In this document: positions 9,407 through 19,052 of the stretch, one piece after another | How positions within the stretch are numbered: the stretch's first letter is position 1 | How the letters are laid out: every line of letters starts with the position of its first letter | DNA from: Halobacteroides halobius DSM 5150 | GTDB lineage: Bacteria; Bacillota; Halanaerobiia; Halobacteroidales; Halobacteroidaceae | Assembly: GCF_000328625.1 (NCBI RefSeq) | Contig: NC_019978.1 | Location: forward strand, 1,984,001-2,048,000 | DNA length: 64,000 bases | Direction: 5' to 3' | Notes under the pieces: generated by a model | Database searches by the model: none | What the model was told of the DNA's origin: nothing | Seen by the model: the letters and a program-made list of their open reading frames with translations, nothing else | Made by a program: the position numbers and the translations under genes

Positions 9407-10270
9407 TTAAACTAATCTTTTAATTGGCAAGTTTAAATCATCATTAATTAAAGCATCAATTAATCTATCTTCAGTTACCAATCCTAATTTATTAAATTCA
9501 TTATCAACTACTAAAACCGTATGAAATTGATTAGGGACTAAACAATCAATAACTTCTTTAATTGGAGTATCCGCATATGTAATTAATTCTTCTACTCTAA
9601 CGACCTGTCGATTTAAAACTTGCCCCTTTTTCTTAGCAATATATTGCATCAAAACATATGGAGTGTATTTCCCCTCTTTAAGAGCTGTAAAATAGACAAA
9701 AAAACAAATAATCAATAATGTAATATTAGTATAACCATAATAAACCCCAATCATAGCTAATATCCCAATTAAAAAAGCTATAGCTTTACTCCATTTCAAT
9801 ACCTGATAAGTTGCTCTTTTAAAACCTAACTTAGCAGTCAGTTTAGAACGTAAAATTCGTCCACCATCTAAAGGAAAAATAGGTAATAAATTAAATATAC
9901 CAATAATTAAATTTAACTTAATAAAAAATAAACCTTGTTTAGAAGCTATCATCTGATATCTGATTAACAATAAAGTGAGTGCTGCTAATATAAAATTAAA
10001 AATTGGCCCTGCTAGAGAAACCTGAAACTCAGTCTTAGGGGCCAACTGAATCAAATCCCTAAATTTAGCTACTCCACCAAAGGGCAGCAACTCAATTTCA
10101 TTAACTTCAACTCCCTTTTTATAAGCTATAACTGCATGAGCTAGCTCATGCAAAAAAACTACTATAAAGCTAAAGCATGCTTTAACAAATAATCCTGTAA
10201 TAGAAAAAAGAAATAAAACTAACAAAAATAATAAATTTAACTTAAATTTAACTCCAGCTATTTTGAACAT
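9407..10270 (-). CDS. spoIVFB: SpoIVFB-like M50 site-2 metalloprotease
   Basis: Membrane zinc protease with HELAH in the second helix, NLLPIFPLDGGRIL in the later helix (third metal ligand) and a C-terminal CBS-like segment. In spore formers SpoIVFB cleaves pro-sigmaK. Position between the mre/min genes and rplU matches the conserved spoIVF locus, but no SpoIVFA is seen beside it. ATG at 10270 is preferred over one eight codons upstream because GAGGGTGG precedes it. Its substrate in this organism is not shown. Confidence 0.88.
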   Translation of the reverse strand: MFKIAGVKFKLNLLFLLVLFLFSITGLFVKACFSFIVVFLHELAHAVIAYKKGVEVNEIELLPFGGVAKFRDLIQLAPKTEFQVSLAGPIFNFILAALTLLLIRYQMIASKQGLFFIKLNLIIGIFNLLPIFPLDGGRILRSKLTAKLGFKRATYQVLKWSKAIAFLIGILAMIGVYYGYTNITLLIICFFVYFTALKEGKYTPYVLMQYIAKKKGQVLNRQVVRVEELITYADTPIKEVIDCLVPNQFHTVLVVDNEFNKLGLVTEDRLIDALINDDLNLPIKRLV

Positions 10271-10306
10271 AATGCCACCCTCTTTCTGTATCATCTACAT
10301 AATATA

Positions 10307-10335
10307 ATATTAGTGGCATTTATTTAATATGTAAA
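10307..10335 (-). promoter_or_regulatory. Promoter for spoIVFB
   Basis: Minus strand TTTACA (10330-10335), 17-nt spacer, TAATAT (10307-10312), 37 bp upstream of the chosen start. Good match to a sigmaA promoter. Confidence 0.6.
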
Positions 10336-10364
10336 ATCATAATCTCCATTTTTTACTAAATTAA

Positions 10365-10394
10365 AGGCTAAGATTAGACAACTAACCTTAGCCT
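10365..10394 (-). terminator. Terminator-like hairpin after rodA
   Basis: A 13-bp stem (AGGCTAAGGTTAG / CTAATCTTAGCCT on the minus strand) with a 4-nt loop, a few bases after the rodA stop. The T-tract behind it is weak (TTTAATTT). Confidence 0.75.
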
Positions 10395-10398
10395 AATT

Positions 10399-11526
10399 TT
10401 AAAATGATAACTTCTTCCTCCGCATATTTACATTAAGAATTAATCCTATCCCAATTAAATTGGTAACCATAGCACTACCACCATAACTTATAAAGGGTAG
10501 AGGTATTCCTGTAACAGGCATAATTCCAAGTGTCATCCCTACATTTTCTACGATATGAAAGATATACATACAAAGTACCCCTATTACTAAAAATCGTCCA
10601 AAACTATCTTTAGCATTTTTAGCTACTGTAATCCCGCGCCAAATTAAAATAAAATAACATACTAAAACAACCATAGTTCCAATAAGTCCGAATTCTTCTC
10701 CTAATACAGAAAAAATAAAATCAGTGTGGCGTTCAGGTAAAAAGTTAAGCTGATTTTGCGTACCAGCAAATAAACCTTTACCAAATATCCCCCCTGAACC
10801 TATAGCTACTTTAGATTGTATAACATTATAACCAGCACCTAAAGGGTCAAATTGAGGATTAACTAATACTAAGAAACGATTTAGCTGATATCTTTGTAAA
10901 GGAATAGGAACTCCTAAATATAAATGAGCCGATACCCAACTTGCAGTAACCGCAATCACTCCAAAAATACTCCCAAATAAAAATTTACTATTGGCCCCCG
11001 CTACATAAATCATTCCAATAAAAATAGCCAATAATACCAAAGAAGTTCCTAAGTCATTCTGTAATAAAATCAATATAAAAGGAACTCCAATATAAATACC
11101 TGGTACTATCAAACCTAGAATATACTTTATTCTTCGTTTCCTTTTAGTTAGTACATCAGCTAAAGTAATTATAACCGCTATCTTGGTTATCTCAGAAGGT
11201 TGGAAGCTAAAAGGACCTAGCCTAATCCAACTTTGACCTCCTTGAATTGTTTGAGCTACAAACAAAATCCCAACTAGTACTAATACAATCCCTCCATAGA
11301 TCACATTTACATAATCTTGTAAAATTCTATAATCAAACACAAGAATTATACCAATTGCTATACTACCAACCAAAGTAGCTATCAGTTGCTTTTGTAAAAA
11401 AATATTATTCCAAAATGAACCTTCATTTACGTGAGTAGCACTTCCTATTAAGACTAATCCCATCATAATCAATACTAAAGTAATTAAGGGAATCACATAA
11501 TCAATATTTTTTATTAATTTCTCCAT
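10399..11526 (-). CDS. rodA: Rod-shape SEDS glycosyltransferase RodA
   Basis: A 375-residue, about ten-segment SEDS protein that polymerises lipid II during elongation with PBP2. Signatures: LGPFSFQPSEI, QNDLGTSLVL, FLPERHTDFIFSVLGEEFG and PVTGIPLPFISYGGSA. The cognate PBP2 gene is in the same cluster (13.4-15.2 kb). It follows minE after a terminator and has its own promoter. Membrane topology is typical. Confidence 0.93.
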   Translation of the reverse strand: MEKLIKNIDYVIPLITLVLIMMGLVLIGSATHVNEGSFWNNIFLQKQLIATLVGSIAIGIILVFDYRILQDYVNVIYGGIVLVLVGILFVAQTIQGGQSWIRLGPFSFQPSEITKIAVIITLADVLTKRKRRIKYILGLIVPGIYIGVPFILILLQNDLGTSLVLLAIFIGMIYVAGANSKFLFGSIFGVIAVTASWVSAHLYLGVPIPLQRYQLNRFLVLVNPQFDPLGAGYNVIQSKVAIGSGGIFGKGLFAGTQNQLNFLPERHTDFIFSVLGEEFGLIGTMVVLVCYFILIWRGITVAKNAKDSFGRFLVIGVLCMYIFHIVENVGMTLGIMPVTGIPLPFISYGGSAMVTNLIGIGLILNVNMRRKKLSF

Positions 11527-11559
11527 TTAACTCCCCCTTACTACAATCTCTACTTAAAA

Positions 11560-11589
11560 ATTATATAATATCTACTAGCATTAGTCCAA
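11560..11589 (-). promoter_or_regulatory. Promoter for rodA
   Basis: Minus strand TTGGAC (11584-11589), 18-nt spacer, TATAAT (11560-11565), located between the minE terminator and rodA. Confidence 0.7.
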
Positions 11590-11613
11590 CGAAAAGTTAC
11601 ATTCATCTCTAAT

Positions 11614-11664
11614 AGAAAAAAGCCTCATAAAAATAAACCAGGATTCTCCTGGCTTATTTTTATG
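11614..11664 (-). terminator. Strong terminator overlapping the minE stop
   Basis: An approximately 18-bp stem (CATAAAAATAAGCCAGGA and its near complement, 3-nt loop) is followed by AGGCTTTTTT on the minus strand. The stem includes the minE stop codon and ends the long maf-to-minE operon. Confidence 0.92.
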
Positions 11665-11941
11665 ATCTTTTATTCTTATGTATCTTTTTTAAATTTCTCA
11701 CTGGAATATTAGCTACTAAAGCCATTGAATCATCATCTTGTTCTAACTCCATCTCTAAATTTTCATCCTCTATCTCCAAATATTTAGAAATAACCTCTAT
11801 AAGTTCTTCTTTCATATCATCAATTATTTCTGGAGAAACACCTATTCGGTCATGAATTAACACTAGCCGTAACCTCTCTTTAGCTACTTCTTTGCTAGCC
11901 ATCTCTTCATTCCCCATAATTCCTTTTACTAAATCTAGCAC
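11660..11941 (-). CDS. minE: Cell division topological specificity factor MinE
   Basis: A 93-residue MinE. A short amphipathic N terminus (MLDLVKGIMG) is followed by the MinD-binding region AKERLRLVLIHDR and a C-terminal dimerisation domain with PEIIDDMKEELIEVISKYLE. It drives MinD oscillation and places the Z-ring. Its presence after minC and minD shows an oscillating Min system rather than the DivIVA-only Bacillus arrangement. Confidence 0.95.
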   Translation of the reverse strand: MLDLVKGIMGNEEMASKEVAKERLRLVLIHDRIGVSPEIIDDMKEELIEVISKYLEIEDENLEMELEQDDDSMALVANIPVRNLKKIHKNKRS

Positions 11942-11958
11942 ATTTTTTCCTCCTCTAT

Positions 11959-12750
11959 TTAATCAAGTCCTATAAACTTCTTTAAACGATCTATTAAGTT
12001 ATCTTCTAAAGAAAGATATGGAATTTTATTCCCCTCAATTCTTTGGGCAACATTCCAAAATGACTTACCAGCTTTAGTATCATTATCTAAAATGATTGGT
12101 TCTCCTTTATTAGTAGAGATAACAATTTTTTCATCTTCAGGTATAATTCCTAATAATTTAATAGCTAAAATATCCTTCATATCTTCAATCTCCATCATAT
12201 CACCCCGCCGAACCATATCCATTCTAATTCGATTAATAATTAACTTTGGGTCATCTAAACCTTCTGCTTCTAACATTCCAATAATTCTATCAGCATCTCT
12301 AACTGCTGACACCTCAGGCGTAGTAACTACAATAGATTCATCTACACCTGCTATAGCATTTTTAAAACCTTGCTCTATACCAGCTGGGGAGTCAATAATA
12401 ATATAATCATATTCTTTTTTTAATTGAATACATAATTTCTCCATTTGCTTTGGACTAACAGCCGTTTTATCCCTCGTTTGAGCAGCAGGTAATAAATGTA
12501 AACTGCTATAACGTTTATCCTTAATTAAAGCTTGTTCTAAACGGCAATTATCTTCTACCACATCTACAATATCATACACAATTCTATTTTCTAACCCTAA
12601 GACTACATCAAGATTTCGCAATCCAATATCAGCATCTATCAAAGCTACCTTTTTCCCTAATTTAGCCAAACCAATTCCTAAGTTAGCAGTAGTTGTAGTC
12701 TTTCCTACACCACCTTTTCCTGAAGTTATAACATAAGCCTTTCCTACCAT
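11959..12750 (-). CDS. minD: Septum site-determining ATPase MinD
   Basis: ParA-family ATPase with deviant Walker A (SGKGGVGKTTTTANLG), the Walker A' segment LIDADIGLRNLDVVLG and a C-terminal amphipathic membrane-binding helix (LIDRLKKFIGLD). It binds membrane as an ATP dimer, recruits MinC and is stimulated by MinE. ATG at 12750 has a GGAGG site at good spacing; a TTG one codon earlier is possible. Between minC and minE. Confidence 0.96.
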   Translation of the reverse strand: MVGKAYVITSGKGGVGKTTTTANLGIGLAKLGKKVALIDADIGLRNLDVVLGLENRIVYDIVDVVEDNCRLEQALIKDKRYSSLHLLPAAQTRDKTAVSPKQMEKLCIQLKKEYDYIIIDSPAGIEQGFKNAIAGVDESIVVTTPEVSAVRDADRIIGMLEAEGLDDPKLIINRIRMDMVRRGDMMEIEDMKDILAIKLLGIIPEDEKIVISTNKGEPIILDNDTKAGKSFWNVAQRIEGNKIPYLSLEDNLIDRLKKFIGLD

Positions 12751-12762
12751 CAAAATTCCTCC

Positions 12763-13368
12763 TTATTTCAAATAATCAATTACAATTTTATCTTCTTTAA
12801 CAAAAGCAATTTCAGCAGCCTCAGGAGAATGAAAATCATCATCTGGAGCTCGACTAATATGATTAGCAATTCTTAACTGAATAGGTTCTAGACGAAACGC
12901 TGAAATGGTTGCATTAGGATCTCCATTCACTCCCGCATGTGTAATTCCTCTTACTTCTCCCATTACTAATATATCGCCTCCAGCTGTTACTTCAGCCCCA
13001 GGATTAATATCACCTTCAATTACAATGTTCCCTTTATAAGCAATTGACTGACCGGATCTAACTGTCCTTTTAATTAATAGCGTATCATCTTCTGGTTCAG
13101 AATCTGAAACAGAATTAAAATTATTACTAAATTCCACTATAAAGGTACCCGGCTGCTTCTTAAAAATATCTAATAACTCTCTCTTTTGTTGAGAAGACAG
13201 ACATCTGTTTCCTAAATTAACTTTAGCAATCGTATTTCCTTTAAAAAAATTACTACTTTCTTCAAATTTATTATCCAAGCTAGCTTTAATTTCGGAAAAA
13301 TCAGAGTCTTCATTTAATAAGATAATAAGGCCCTCCTGGTCAGCCTTAAAAACAACACTCCTTTGCAT
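12763..13368 (-). CDS. minC: Septum site-determining protein MinC
   Basis: FtsZ polymerisation inhibitor. The N-terminal FtsZ-binding domain is followed by a C-terminal beta-helix domain with TVRSGQSIAYKGNIVI, GDINPGAEVTAGGDI and VMGEVRGITHAG repeats, as in the family. The frame extends 11 codons further upstream but AGGAGGAG lies 5 nt before the ATG at 13368. Starts 29 bp after the mrdA stop. Confidence 0.94.
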   Translation of the reverse strand: MQRSVVFKADQEGLIILLNEDSDFSEIKASLDNKFEESSNFFKGNTIAKVNLGNRCLSSQQKRELLDIFKKQPGTFIVEFSNNFNSVSDSEPEDDTLLIKRTVRSGQSIAYKGNIVIEGDINPGAEVTAGGDILVMGEVRGITHAGVNGDPNATISAFRLEPIQLRIANHISRAPDDDFHSPEAAEIAFVKEDKIVIDYLK

Positions 13369-13397
13369 CTTAACTCCTCCTATAAATTTAAACCACA

Positions 13398-15245
13398 TCA
13401 ACTAGCCGATTTATCACTTTTAAAATTATTATTTAAATCAAAATACTCCTTAATAATCCCTTTAGCTATAGGTAACGTATTAGCACTTGATGCACCATAT
13501 TCAATAAAGACTGTAATAGCAATCTTTGGGTCATCAGCTGGAGCAAATCCAGCAAACCAACCATGATTTGGTCGGTTTCTACCTGTTTGAGCTGTTCCCG
13601 TCTTTCCCGCTACTTTAATTGGGATATCTTTAAATACACTTCTGGCCGTTCCATAACTAGTAACACCTACCATACCCTTTTTAATTATTTTTAAATGGGA
13701 TTTAGAAACAGGTATCTCATTTAATAATTTAGGCTTAATATCTTTAACTACTTTCCCTTGGCTATCAACTATTTTATCAACTACCAAAGGTTGATATAAC
13801 TTTCCTCCATTAGCTACAGCCGAAACTAAATTAACTAACTGGATTGGAGAGACCCGTAAATTCCCTTGCCCAATTGATAAATTAATAGTATAGCCAGGAT
13901 ACCAAATTTGATTTTCTCTCTTCTCAAAATATTTCTTTCTCCACGCTGGACCTGGTACAAGTCCAGTAGCTTCATTAGGAAGATCGACTTGTGTCTTATC
14001 TCCGAGCCCAAACTCTCTAGCATACTCTTGTAATAATGTTTTGTCCTTTTTATAGAGACGATGACCTAACTTAAAGAAAACCGTATTATTAGACCAAGCA
14101 ATAGAATCGACAAAATTTATTTCCCCTTGGCCCCCTGGATACCAGTTGCGGAATTTAACTCCACCCGTTTTATAATAACCAGGATCATAAAATTTTGTCT
14201 TGGCTGTAATACCTAACTCCTCTAGACTAGCTGATCCAGTAACTATCTTAAATATAGAACCAGAAGGAGCACTAGTACTTACAGCACGGTTTAATAAAGG
14301 TTGCGTATAACTATTATTTAATTTTTTCCACTCTTTTTTAGTAATTTCAGTTAAAAACTGTTCTGGATTATAATCAGGATAACTGGCCATAGCCAAGATA
14401 CTACCATTTTTAGGATTAGTAATAATAACTGCTCCTCCACTAGGAGGCTGACTAATATCTTTATCCTGCTTAGCTAATTTAATCAACTTTTCGATCTCAC
14501 TTTTTAATAATTGTTCCACTTCCTTTTGTAGCTGATAATCCAAGTTCAAAACTAGATTATATCCAGGAGTAGGTTTTTTTATCCCTAAAGTTCTTACCTT
14601 TTGACCTAAATTATTTACCTCTATTAACTTTTTACCTTTTTTTCCACGTAAATATTCTTCATATCTTAACTCTAGACCCGTCTTTCCAATTAAATCTCCT
14701 AAACTATAATCTTCACGCTCCTTTAATTCAGCACCAGAAATTTCACTAAGATAACCTAATACATGACTAGCAAAATTTTGGTCAATATATTCCCGAATTG
14801 GTGTTTTTTCAATCAGTAATCCTGGTATTTCATCTTTATTTTCTTCTAATAAAATTAGCTCTTTACGATCTATATCCCTCTCTAAAATAATAGGTTTATT
14901 TGTACTAGCATTCTTTAGTTTTTCTTTTGTTTTTTTTACATTTAAGTTGATTATTTCATCTAACCTCTTCAAAACTAGATCTAACTTATCAATTTCGGCT
15001 GGGATTATAGAGACACTATATGCTAACCTATTAGAAACTAAAACTTTTTTATCTCGATCATAAATTTTACCTCTAGGTGCTCTAATTGGAATTACCGATG
15101 TTCTATATCCTTTAGATAGTTCCTTAAATTTTTGATAGCTATAAACTTGTAAATAATAAAGTCTCCCCACCAATACTACAAAAAGAACAGCCAGTAAAAT
15201 TCTAAATAAAAGAAGCCTCCTATCCTCTTCTTGATTCTCTCTCAA
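13398..15245 (-). CDS. mrdA: Penicillin-binding protein 2 (elongasome transpeptidase)
   Basis: A 615-residue class B PBP with one N-terminal membrane anchor (about 9-27), a dimerisation/pedestal domain beginning RGKIYDRDKKVL, and a transpeptidase domain with SIFK (active Ser, within PSGSIFKIV), SNN and KTGTAQ. It crosslinks the peptidoglycan made by RodA. A TTG start with GGGGG upstream makes it overlap mreD by 26 bp. Its placement between mreD and minC links it to the rod complex. Confidence 0.94.
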   Translation of the reverse strand: MRENQEEDRRLLLFRILLAVLFVVLVGRLYYLQVYSYQKFKELSKGYRTSVIPIRAPRGKIYDRDKKVLVSNRLAYSVSIIPAEIDKLDLVLKRLDEIINLNVKKTKEKLKNASTNKPIILERDIDRKELILLEENKDEIPGLLIEKTPIREYIDQNFASHVLGYLSEISGAELKEREDYSLGDLIGKTGLELRYEEYLRGKKGKKLIEVNNLGQKVRTLGIKKPTPGYNLVLNLDYQLQKEVEQLLKSEIEKLIKLAKQDKDISQPPSGGAVIITNPKNGSILAMASYPDYNPEQFLTEITKKEWKKLNNSYTQPLLNRAVSTSAPSGSIFKIVTGSASLEELGITAKTKFYDPGYYKTGGVKFRNWYPGGQGEINFVDSIAWSNNTVFFKLGHRLYKKDKTLLQEYAREFGLGDKTQVDLPNEATGLVPGPAWRKKYFEKRENQIWYPGYTINLSIGQGNLRVSPIQLVNLVSAVANGGKLYQPLVVDKIVDSQGKVVKDIKPKLLNEIPVSKSHLKIIKKGMVGVTSYGTARSVFKDIPIKVAGKTGTAQTGRNRPNHGWFAGFAPADDPKIAITVFIEYGASSANTLPIAKGIIKEYFDLNNNFKSDKSAS

Positions 15246-15723
15246 TTATACTGCCCCCTAATTTATACAAAATGGGATAAATAATCACAGATAGAGTAGC
15301 ATTAGAAATTCCTAAAGGAATAATTACCACTCGAAAAATCTCCTCTAATGGCATAGCCATCAATAAATAATTTGCAAAAGATATAATTAACAATTGATTA
15401 ATTACTGTAGCTAGAAATGAAAGAAACGGAGGGACTAATAATTTATCTTGATAAATATTACCTTTTAAAAATCCAAACAAATAACCTACTAATGCCTTAC
15501 AAATAGCATTAATTCCAAATAATCCTCCTGAAAATAAGTCCTGTAAGAGTCCCATTATAAAGCCGGCTATTCCCCCAGCTGTTTTTCCGTAGTTCACCGC
15601 CAAAAAAACAAGTAATATTAATAGTAAATCAGGCGCCACCCCATAAAAAAGATTTTGAAAAGAAGATAAACTCTGAACAATAAAAAATAATAGAGTTAAA
15701 AATCCATAAACTAGATAGAACAC
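15220..15723 (-). CDS. mreD: Rod shape-determining membrane protein MreD
   Basis: A 167-residue protein of about five membrane helices. The family feature is an acidic/Gly-rich GFIMGLLQDLFSGGLFGINA segment. It bridges MreC and the rest of the elongasome. The start overlaps the mreC stop and the end overlaps mrdA, consistent with tight co-translation. Confidence 0.9.
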   Translation of the reverse strand: MFYLVYGFLTLLFFIVQSLSSFQNLFYGVAPDLLLILLVFLAVNYGKTAGGIAGFIMGLLQDLFSGGLFGINAICKALVGYLFGFLKGNIYQDKLLVPPFLSFLATVINQLLIISFANYLLMAMPLEEIFRVVIIPLGISNATLSVIIYPILYKLGGSIIERESRRG

Positions 15724-16625
15724 TATTCATCCTCCTGATTAAGTTTATAATCTCTATTTAAAGAAGGGAATGATATATTTGTTTTAGTATTAAAGTCGGT
15801 AATTACTAATACTTCTTCTATCATTTTTAAATCTATAAAAGGAAGTAGAGTGGCTTCCTGAGTTAAACCATAATCATCTGGTCTAACTGATATAACTTCC
15901 CCTATTGGTAAGCCTTTAGGATAATATTTTGATAATCCTGATGTTACAATAGTATCACCTATCTTTATATTTGCATCCCAAGCTAAATTATCAAATAATA
16001 ATTTATTATTCTTTTTGACTTGGCCCTTTACCACACCTAAATCTCGAGAAGCTTTTCTCCTAACTAATCCTCCAGTAACAAAATTAGGATCATTGATTAA
16101 AATTACTTGTGCACTATGCTCACTCACCCTTTGAATCCTACCAATCAAATAACCTTTTTTAGCTACAACTGGCATCTTACGTCTAACCCCATCTTGTTTT
16201 CCACAATTTATCATTATAGTATTAGACCAATTATCAGTACTACGACTAATTACACTCGCTCCAACTACTTGATAAGGCTTATGTTTTTTAAAATTTAACA
16301 ATTTCCGTAATCGTTGGTTTTGATGCATAATTTTTTCTAATTGCTGCTGTTTATAAATTAAATTGCTTATCCTATCTTTTAAGCGTTGATTCTCTTTTTT
16401 TACCTCTTTATAATTTAATATCACTCTTAAAGTTCTACTAGTCCAATCTTGAGCACGGTCAATTCTAGAAAAAATAGGATTAAATAAATCAATAACTACT
16501 TCCTCTAAAAAATTATAACTTTTATCTACACCCAATAAATTAATAAAGACAATTACCGCTACAATCAAAATTATAACTAATATCTTTTTATAATGTTTTT
16601 TAAATAAATTTAGCACCATCACCAC
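15723..16625 (-). CDS. mreC: Rod shape-determining protein MreC
   Basis: One N-terminal transmembrane segment (about 14-31), a coiled-coil (about 70-110) and the beta-rich MreC periplasmic domain (VVGASVISRSTDNWSN; GLVRRKASRDLGVVKGQ). It activates PBP2. The first codons (?TG-GTG-ATG-GTG) offer several starts in the AGGGTGG region; the true start may be 2-3 codons in. It lies between mreB and mreD. Confidence 0.93.
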   Translation of the reverse strand: MVMVLNLFKKHYKKILVIILIVAVIVFINLLGVDKSYNFLEEVVIDLFNPIFSRIDRAQDWTSRTLRVILNYKEVKKENQRLKDRISNLIYKQQQLEKIMHQNQRLRKLLNFKKHKPYQVVGASVISRSTDNWSNTIMINCGKQDGVRRKMPVVAKKGYLIGRIQRVSEHSAQVILINDPNFVTGGLVRRKASRDLGVVKGQVKKNNKLLFDNLAWDANIKIGDTIVTSGLSKYYPKGLPIGEVISVRPDDYGLTQEATLLPFIDLKMIEEVLVITDFNTKTNISFPSLNRDYKLNQEDE

Positions 16626-16635
16626 CCTACTTTAG

Positions 16636-17700
16636 CTAAGATAATCGCTTAGGAGTAATTAAGACATCCTTAAGATTATTTAATTCTTCTAATACCTTTC
16701 CAGTTCCATGAACAACACAATCTAAAGGGTCATCAGCTAAATAAACCGGCATACCTGTTTCATCAGCTAATAATTTATCTAGACCCGCAAGTAGTGAACC
16801 TCCACCAGCCATTACAATTCCTCGGTCCATTATATCTGCTGATAATTCTGGTGGAGTTCCTTCTAAAGTACTTTTTACTGCTCGTACAATATCATTTACT
16901 GGTTCTTGTAAAGCCCCCTGAATTTCTTCAGAGCTAATACTAATGGTTTTAGGTAATCCATTTACTAAATCACGACCTCTAATTTCCATAGAATCATCTG
17001 GTGAAATTTCTGTATTATCAGAAAAATATGCAGAACCAATAGACATCTTAATTTCCTCTGCTGTTCTATCTCCCACCATTAGATTATATGTATTCTTTAT
17101 ATGATGAACTATAGCTTCATCTAATTCATCTCCACCTACTCTAATAGATTTTTTATTTACTATTCCTCCTAAAGAAATAACCGCAACCTCTGTAGTTCCA
17201 CCACCGATATCAACTACCATATTTCCAGTAGCTTCATGTACCGGCAAACCAGCTCCAATTGCTGCAGCCATTGGTTCTTCAATTAAATATGCTTCTCTAG
17301 CTCCTGCATGTAAAGCAGCATCAATTACTGCTCTTTTTTCTACTTCTGTTACTCCAGATGGAACACAAACAACAATTCTTGGCCTCAAAAACCTTTTTCT
17401 TTTATGAGCCTTTTGAATAAAGTATTTTAACATATTTTCCGTAACCTCAAAATCTGCAATAACTCCATCCTTCATTGGACGAATAGCCACAATATTACCT
17501 GGAGTACGTCCAATCATCTTTTTAGCTTCATCACCAACAGCTAAAACTCCATTAGCCGAGTCTTTATCTGCCTTAATAGCCACTACCGATGGTTCTCTGA
17601 TTAAAACTCCTTTACCCTTAATATAAACTAATGTATTAGCTGTTCCTAAATCTATCCCCATGTCTCTAGAAAACGGTGCCGTAAGAAAATCCATTACCAT
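16636..17700 (-). CDS. mreB: Actin-like rod-shape protein MreB
   Basis: Actin-fold ATPase: phosphate 1 [12 protein letters not shown], phosphate 2 [14 protein letters not shown], adenosine motif [15 protein letters not shown]. Forms membrane-associated filaments that orient wall synthesis. 354 residues is slightly longer than usual because of a short N-terminal stretch, [11 protein letters not shown]. Follows radC at 24 bp, the order seen in Bacillus. Confidence 0.97.
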   Translation of the reverse strand: MVMDFLTAPFSRDMGIDLGTANTLVYIKGKGVLIREPSVVAIKADKDSANGVLAVGDEAKKMIGRTPGNIVAIRPMKDGVIADFEVTENMLKYFIQKAHKRKRFLRPRIVVCVPSGVTEVEKRAVIDAALHAGAREAYLIEEPMAAAIGAGLPVHEATGNMVVDIGGGTTEVAVISLGGIVNKKSIRVGGDELDEAIVHHIKNTYNLMVGDRTAEEIKMSIGSAYFSDNTEISPDDSMEIRGRDLVNGLPKTISISSEEIQGALQEPVNDIVRAVKSTLEGTPPELSADIMDRGIVMAGGGSLLAGLDKLLADETGMPVYLADDPLDCVVHGTGKVLEELNNLKDVLITPKRLS

Positions 17701-17724
17701 AATTTATTTCCCCTTTCTTCAACT

Positions 17725-18408
17725 TTAAAATAATCCTTTAGTTTTTAAACTGCTATAATTATTGCTGCCTATAATTAAATGATCTAATACTTCAATCCCG
17801 ATAATCTCTCCAGCTTGGGCCAATCTTTTTGAGATCTTTATATCTTCTTGACTGGCAGTCAAATCACCACTTGGATGATTATGGGCCAAAATAATGGCTG
17901 CACTACTTCTCTTTATTGCTGGCCGAAAGACCTCTCTAGGGTGAACAATTGAACTATTTAAACTACCTTTAGAAATTTCTTCAATAGCTAATACCTTATT
18001 CTTTGTGTCAAGCAATACAGTCATAAAACACTCTTGCATTTTATATCTTAAATTGGGAATTAAAATCTCAGCTACCTCTGCTGGAGAACTAATCTTAGTT
18101 AACTTAGAACTTGCTACTGCTATTCTTTGACTTAATTCAACCACAGCTTGTAATTGAGTAGCTTTAGCAATTCCAATGCCACTAATTTCTTGTAACTCAG
18201 CAATACTATATTCAATTAATCCTTCTAATCCACTACAGACACTTAATAACTCATTAGCTAAACTAAGAGCTGTTTTTTTGTGTGAACCAGTCCGTAAAAT
18301 AAGAGCTAATAATTCAGTTGTAGATAAATTAGCTGAACCATATTGAACCATCTTCTCTCTAGGACGTTCATCAGTGGGCATATCTTTGATAGTAAAATAT
18401 TCACTCAT
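17725..18408 (-). CDS. radC: RadC-family JAMM/MPN-domain protein
   Basis: A 227-residue protein with an N-terminal helix-hairpin-helix (LQEISGIGIAKATQL) and a C-terminal JAMM metal site (Ala-His-Asn-His-Pro-Ser-Gly-Asp with a later Asp in SQED). Despite the name, its biochemical role is unsettled and a DNA repair role is not well supported. The start overlaps the maf end by 8 bp. Confidence 0.94.
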   Translation of the reverse strand: MSEYFTIKDMPTDERPREKMVQYGSANLSTTELLALILRTGSHKKTALSLANELLSVCSGLEGLIEYSIAELQEISGIGIAKATQLQAVVELSQRIAVASSKLTKISSPAEVAEILIPNLRYKMQECFMTVLLDTKNKVLAIEEISKGSLNSSIVHPREVFRPAIKRSSAAIILAHNHPSGDLTASQEDIKISKRLAQAGEIIGIEVLDHLIIGSNNYSSLKTKGLF

Positions 18409-18979
18409 TAAAACTTATCACTATTCCTAATTCCTGTAGCATCTGCACTAATTTAGTTAAAGGTAATCCCACTACATTATAAAAGGACCCTTCGATTTTT
18501 TCCACAAAAATAGCCCCTTTACTCTGAATTCCATAACCCCCTGCTTTATCCATTGGTTCTCCAGTAGCAATGTAATCTTTTATTTCTTTATTACTTAATC
18601 TTCTAAGAGTAACATCTGTTGTTTTATAATCAGTTAAACTTTGATTATCAGCTATAATTGTAACTCCAGTTAAAACCCGATGGGTTGTCCCACTTAAATT
18701 ATTCAACATTTTATAAGCACTATCTATATTAACTGGCTTTTCTAAAACCTTATCTTCTAATTCAACTATTGTATCTGCACCAATAATCACTCCGTCTTTT
18801 TTACAAGCTATATCTTTAGCCTTTAAATAAGATAATTTTTGCACAAGATCTTTTGGATTATCTGCTTCTACTTTAGTTTCATCAATATTACTAGGTGCTA
18901 CTATAAAGTCAATATCTAGCTGGTCTAATAATCTTTTTCTTCGTGGTGAAGATGAAGCCAATACTATCTTCTTCATCAT
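18401..18979 (-). CDS. maf: Maf-family nucleoside triphosphate pyrophosphatase
   Basis: House-cleaning pyrophosphatase acting on dTTP/UTP or modified nucleotides. Starts KIVLASSSPRRKRLL, with the catalytic region GADTIVELEDKVLEKP and GGYGIQSKGAIFVEKIEGS. 192 residues is normal. Two adjacent ATGs (18979 and 18976); the second has better spacing to GGAGG. First gene of the long maf-radC-mre-mrd-min unit. Confidence 0.94.
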   Translation of the reverse strand: MMKKIVLASSSPRRKRLLDQLDIDFIVAPSNIDETKVEADNPKDLVQKLSYLKAKDIACKKDGVIIGADTIVELEDKVLEKPVNIDSAYKMLNNLSGTTHRVLTGVTIIADNQSLTDYKTTDVTLRRLSNKEIKDYIATGEPMDKAGGYGIQSKGAIFVEKIEGSFYNVVGLPLTKLVQMLQELGIVISFNE

Positions 18980-19052
18980 AATTCCTCCTACTAAGCTTAA
19001 TGCTTAGACTCTAATATTAAATTCGCTAATCAATTACAAATTCCTCCCTGAT

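Noticed and set aside
12092-12406. Plus-strand open frame across minD
   Set aside because: Antisense shadow of a clear MinD gene.
15220-15245. mreD-mrdA overlap as a fusion or frameshift
   Set aside because: Both proteins are full length with separate starts; overlap is normal coupling.
18991-19007. CTAAGC/GCTTAG hairpin before maf as a terminator
   Set aside because: No T-tract and it lies directly in front of the maf ribosome-binding site; more likely chance or a weak leader fold.
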